Assembly (NCBI GenBank): GCA_003501365.1
Contig: DNPP01000398.1
Location: 1 to 7,264, forward strand
DNA from: Bacillota bacterium
GTDB lineage: Bacteria; Bacillota; UBA4882; UBA8346
Direction: 5' to 3'
Length of the DNA: 7,264 nucleotides
Position 1 is the first letter of the stretch. The number at the start of each line of letters is the position of its first letter. The notes beneath the pieces were generated by a model. That model was not told where the DNA came from. It searched no databases and saw only the letters and a program-made list of their open reading frames with translations. Shown here in pieces: positions 4,223-7,264 of the stretch. Both the position numbers and the translations under genes were made by a program.

Positions 4223-5656
4223 TTGCTATTTCAATACAATATTCTTGCCAAGTTGCAGAAATTATCAAAGGCATTGATGGCCCCGATTGCTGTCCTACCG
4301 GCGGCGGCCCTTTTAAAACGCTTGGGAGCTCCCGATCTTTTAAATATTCCATGGATGTATGCAGCCGGAGATATTATTTTTAAAGATAATAATTTGTCAA
4401 TTCTATTTGCAATCGGCATCGCCAGCGGTTTGGCGGAGGAGAATAACGGCATTGCCGGATTGGCCGCTTTAGTAGGCCATCTTATTTTAACGAGTGTCGC
4501 CTTGACCTTTGATTCGACCATCAATACCGGTGTTATATCCGGTTTGGTCGTAGGAGTGTTGGCCGGGTTACTTTATAATAAATATCATTTAATAAAACTC
4601 CCGTCTTACCTGGGATTTTTCGGCGGTAAACGTTTTGTCCCGATTCTTACCTCATTATGCGCATTGGTACTGGGGGTAATTACCGGCTGGGTTTGGCCGC
4701 CTATTCAGCAAGTGATCAATGCTATCGGCAATAATATTGCCGGCTCCGGTTATATCGGCGGTTTCTTTTTTGGCTTTTGTAACCGCTTGTTGATTCCGTT
4801 CGGATTACACCATGTTCTGAACACCATTGTCTGGTTTCAGTTTGGACAATTTCAAGCCGCAAACGGCAAGTTTATCCATGGCGACTTAACTCGTTTTTTT
4901 GCCGGTGATCCGAATGCGGGTACTTTTATGACCGGCTTCTTCCCGATTATGATGTTTGCCTTGCCGGCTGCCTGTATCGCAATGATCGTTGCTGCCCGTA
5001 GAAAACACCGCAAAGCCATTACCGGTATGCTGCTCAGTGTGGCTTTTACCTCCTTTTTGACTGGGATTACCGAGCCGATCGAGTTTCTTTTCATGTTTTT
5101 ATCACCGTTGTTATATTTGATTCATGCGGCTTTAACCGGACTATCACTGGCTGTTGTTTCAATGCTGGGGATTCGTTCCGGTTTCGGTTTTTCAGCCGGG
5201 ACCATCGATTATGTATTAAATTTTGGGATAGCCAGTAAGCCTTTGCTTCTGCTATTATTTGGGTTAGGGTACGGAGTTTTATATTATTTTATCTTTCTAT
5301 ACGCTATCAAAAAATGGAACATCCCCACTCCGGGACGGCTAGATGAAGAAGAATCAGTTAACCTGGTGGGATTAAGCATCACAGAGCTGAAGGAACGTTG
5401 TGTCGCTTTATTGAAAGCGATGGGCGGCTCTACTAACATTATTGTCATCGATGCTTGTGTTACCCGGATCCGTTTGGAGGCAAAGGATAGCAAGCGGGTC
5501 AATGAAAAGCGGCTGATGGAGTTGGGGGCAGCAAATATCTTAAAAATGTCCGGCAATAATTATCAGATTGTGGTGGGCACCATGGCCGACCCAATCGTTA
5601 GTCATATCAGAACCCTTATCAAAGAAGGGGATAACGCCACAAAAATTGGAATTTGA
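4223..5656 (+). CDS. nagE: PTS EIICB transporter, N-acetylglucosamine type
   Basis: Membrane permease that imports and phosphorylates its sugar, most likely N-acetylglucosamine, giving the 6-phosphate inside. It starts with TTG 4223 behind a perfect ribosome binding site and has 477 residues. Residues 1 to about 360 are the EIIC membrane domain, with the sugar-binding motif GITEPIEF at 281-288. After a short linker (TPGRLDEEES), the EIIB domain spans about 385-470 with the phosphocysteine Cys412 in IDACVTRIRL. The sequence tracks E. coli NagE closely as I remember it (LLNI near the N-terminus, FFGGKRFVPI, NRLLIPFGLHHVLNT, GDPNAGTFMTGFFPIMMF) and is less like PtsG. Unlike E. coli NagE it has no fused EIIA; that function comes from the next gene. 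Glucose remains possible, as GlcT-type regulators often partner glucose transporters. No nagA or nagB is seen in the window. Confidence 0.88.
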   Translation: MLFQYNILAKLQKLSKALMAPIAVLPAAALLKRLGAPDLLNIPWMYAAGDIIFKDNNLSILFAIGIASGLAEENNGIAGLAALVGHLILTSVALTFDSTINTGVISGLVVGVLAGLLYNKYHLIKLPSYLGFFGGKRFVPILTSLCALVLGVITGWVWPPIQQVINAIGNNIAGSGYIGGFFFGFCNRLLIPFGLHHVLNTIVWFQFGQFQAANGKFIHGDLTRFFAGDPNAGTFMTGFFPIMMFALPAACIAMIVAARRKHRKAITGMLLSVAFTSFLTGITEPIEFLFMFLSPLLYLIHAALTGLSLAVVSMLGIRSGFGFSAGTIDYVLNFGIASKPLLLLLFGLGYGVLYYFIFLYAIKKWNIPTPGRLDEEESVNLVGLSITELKERCVALLKAMGGSTNIIVIDACVTRIRLEAKDSKRVNEKRLMELGAANILKMSGNNYQIVVGTMADPIVSHIRTLIKEGDNATKIGI

Positions 5657-5728
5657 CATTGGGTTCTTTGTGGATAAAAATATGATTTATTCTGCTGCAT
5701 ACAGCATGATTTTAATAGGAGGAATTTG

Positions 5729-6208
5729 ATGTTTCGTTTTTTTCTAAGGAATAAAGTAGTGGAGTTCAGCTCGCCGGTGATCGGAAACGCAATGCCCCTC
5801 ACCGCTGTTCCTGATCAAGTTTTTGCGGCTAAAATGGTGGGGGACGGTATGGCCTTCGAAGCGAAGGAAGGGATTATTTATTCCCCGGTCGATGGTGTTG
5901 TCGACAGTGTTTTTCCCACCAAACATGCCATTGGAATCAGAACCCGTGAAGGCTTGAAAGTCATCATCCACATCGGGATCGACACTGTCAACCTGAAGGG
6001 AAACGGCTTTGAGAGCCTGGTTCACCGCAATCAAGTCGTAAAAAGCGGCGCTAAACTATTGGCCTTTGATATGGATTTACTAAAAGAAAAAGTCAAATCA
6101 TTGGTGATTCCAATGATCATCACCAATATTGCTCGGATTGAGACCATTAATTTTAGCTATGGCGACGTCGATCTCAACACAACGGTGATGACGGTAAAAC
6201 TGAAGTAA
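5729..6208 (+). CDS. crr: PTS EIIA component, glucose/GlcNAc (Crr) type
   Basis: Soluble phosphocarrier between HPr and the EIIB domain of the preceding gene. Start ATG 5729 lies 6 nt after AGGAGG (5717-5722); the in-frame TTG at 5726 would be too near. The product is 159 residues, normal for a free-standing EIIA-Glc. The two active-site histidines are in place: His66 in PTKHAIGI, and the phosphorylated His81 in IIHIGIDTV. The domain opens with the usual SSPVIGNAMPL and MVGDGMAFE segments and contains the YSPVDGVVDSVFPTKHA stretch. It follows nagE by 72 bp with no terminator between, so it is the last gene of the operon. A small TGCTG/CAGCA stem lies in that gap. In Bacillota this EIIA serves transport and is not expected to act as the enteric inducer-exclusion regulator. 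Confidence 0.93.
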   Translation: MFRFFLRNKVVEFSSPVIGNAMPLTAVPDQVFAAKMVGDGMAFEAKEGIIYSPVDGVVDSVFPTKHAIGIRTREGLKVIIHIGIDTVNLKGNGFESLVHRNQVVKSGAKLLAFDMDLLKEKVKSLVIPMIITNIARIETINFSYGDVDLNTTVMTVKLK

Positions 6209-6218
6209 TATCCCGGCC

Positions 6219-7264
6219 CTATTTTTGAATTTCTGGCGGAATAATCTTGCTGGGGTTGACCAGAAATAGAAATAATAAGCCGGAAATGATGCAAACCCCG
6301 GCGGTGGAAAAGAAGATCGGCGGTTTGGAGATTTTTTCGGCCAATCCGAAAAGGGGCGGGCCAATCGCCACTCCGAAGAAGCGCACGGTTCCGTATAAAC
6401 AAGTGACCAGACCCCGTTCGGTTTTGGGGGCGGAAGAAGTAATCAAAGTATTCAGGGAGGGTAAGACGGCTCCGGTCCCAAGTCCCAGGATTGAAGCGGC
6501 GATGGTTAACCAGCAGAGGCTTTTGACCGGGCAAAATAAAGCGAGTCCGGCGGCTAAAAAAAACAATCCTATCACTGCCGCCCATTTTATGATCCGGGTG
6601 AGTTGCTGTTGCATCACAGTTCCCAGAACATAGGCAGTGATGGCCATAATCAGAACCGGAATGCCCAAAATCAAACCCCGGGGAAACGTATCGATATGAA
6701 ATTGTTTCTCTAAAACATCCGCGAAAAAGCTGAGTAATCCGAAAAGCGCAAACAACGCCAAAAAGCCGCTGACAAAGGCAATAGCCAGCGCCCCTCCTTT
6801 GGTTTTGAAAATTTTTAGTAAATCTTGAAAGTATTTAGGAATCGGCTGGACTTGTTGCTTTAGTTTTTGGATATCCTCTTTTACTAGCCATAAAATTAAG
6901 AAACCAATCGGAATAGCCAATACTCCGTATACAAAGAACGGCATGTACCATGTGATCAAGGCTAGGGCCGCACCAGCCAAAGGACTGACTACTTTCCCCA
7001 GGCCGTTGAATGCTTCCAGCAACCCCAAAATTTTTGACCGTTCATTGGATTGAATCAAATCTCCGGCCAAGGCCATTCCTAACTGATAAGTTCCACCCGC
7101 GCCAATACCTTGAATGATTCGGGCCCCGATAATAAAGGGGAAAGCTTTATCTTTAAACATCAAGGCAAATACTCCCGCGAGTATTCCTCCAACTCCATAA
7201 ACGAGTAAAGCTGGAAACATGATTTTCTTCCGGCCGATACGATCAGACAGCATTCCGGCAAAAG
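6219..7264 (-). CDS. MFS transporter, drug:H+ antiporter-like, N-terminus outside window
   Basis: Membrane carrier of the major facilitator superfamily. The frame runs from the window edge at 7264 to TAG at 6219-6221, giving 347 residues. The ATG at 7253 is internal: the frame continues upstream as FAG and forms the family loop 2-3 motif GMLSDRIGRKK, which normally sits near residue 60-70. About 60 residues, the first two helices, are therefore missing at the edge. About ten hydrophobic helices remain, in two halves split by a basic linker (KEDIQKLKQQVQPIPKYFQDLLK). ARIIQGIGAGG in the fourth-helix region and a GKVVSPLAGAAL stretch recall motifs B and C of drug efflux members. The substrate is unknown. 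It converges with the EIIA gene, the two stop codons lying only 10 bp apart with no terminator in between. Nothing ties it functionally to the sugar genes. Confidence 0.9.
   Translation of the reverse strand, partial: FAGMLSDRIGRKKIMFPALLVYGVGGILAGVFALMFKDKAFPFIIGARIIQGIGAGGTYQLGMALAGDLIQSNERSKILGLLEAFNGLGKVVSPLAGAALALITWYMPFFVYGVLAIPIGFLILWLVKEDIQKLKQQVQPIPKYFQDLLKIFKTKGGALAIAFVSGFLALFALFGLLSFFADVLEKQFHIDTFPRGLILGIPVLIMAITAYVLGTVMQQQLTRIIKWAAVIGLFFLAAGLALFCPVKSLCWLTIAASILGLGTGAVLPSLNTLITSSAPKTERGLVTCLYGTVRFFGVAIGPPLFGLAEKISKPPIFFSTAGVCIISGLLFLFLVNPSKIIPPEIQK

Noticed and set aside
4231..5556. Minus-strand frames opposite the EIICB gene
   Set aside because: They mirror the coding strand of a convincing PTS transporter and have low-complexity, basic translations.
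6247..6633. Plus-strand frame of 128 codons opposite the MFS gene
   Set aside because: The minus-strand MFS frame has membrane helices and motif A; the opposite frame has neither domain nor ribosome binding site.

Overview
The window looks like a piece of a Bacillota (Firmicutes) chromosome. The evidence is an HPr with both His15 and the kinase-target Ser46, a BglG/GlcT-type antiterminator, strong AGGAGG-type ribosome binding sites, frequent TTG starts and moderate base composition. The ABC solute-binding protein has a Sec signal peptide but no lipobox cysteine. This is unusual for a monoderm and hints at a diderm or atypical Firmicute lineage; that placement is inference only. No rRNA, tRNA, CRISPR array or insertion sequence was seen.

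Layout. Positions 1-2681 (minus strand) hold a sugar ABC (CUT1) operon. A good promoter (2653-2681) is followed by a short leader with a strong intrinsic terminator (2557-2594), then a candidate 19-residue small ORF (2466-2525), a secreted solute-binding protein (1128-2417), a 294-bp gap with a hairpin (1060-1101), and a MalF/UgpA-type permease cut by the left edge (833 to 1). Positions 2700-2767 hold a large inverted repeat. Positions 2794-3057 (minus) encode HPr. Positions 3058-3311 are a divergent control region. Positions 3312-6208 (plus) hold a three-gene PTS operon: BglG/GlcT-family antiterminator, N-acetylglucosamine-type EIICB (NagE/NagP-like) and a free-standing EIIA. Positions 6219-7264 (minus) are a convergent MFS transporter whose N-terminus lies outside the window.

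How it works together. HPr (His15), EIIA (His81) and EIICB (Cys412) form a phosphorelay for an amino sugar or glucose-like sugar; only enzyme I is missing from the window. The antiterminator has two PRD domains with all conserved histidines and should sense the state of this relay.

The two most interesting signals are regulatory. First, a 19-bp sequence occurs identically at 2700-2718 and 3223-3241, with inverted relatives at 2748-2767 and 3117-3136. The copies at 3117-3136 and 3223-3241 overlap the -35 positions of the two divergent promoters for ptsH and the PTS operon, which suggests one unknown activator or repressor controls both. Second, the ABC operon leader has a terminator, a competing upstream stem and a GGCAAGA motif like that in BglG-family RNA targets, plus the small ORF. 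No antiterminator target is visible before the PTS genes themselves, so the antiterminator may act on the ABC leader.
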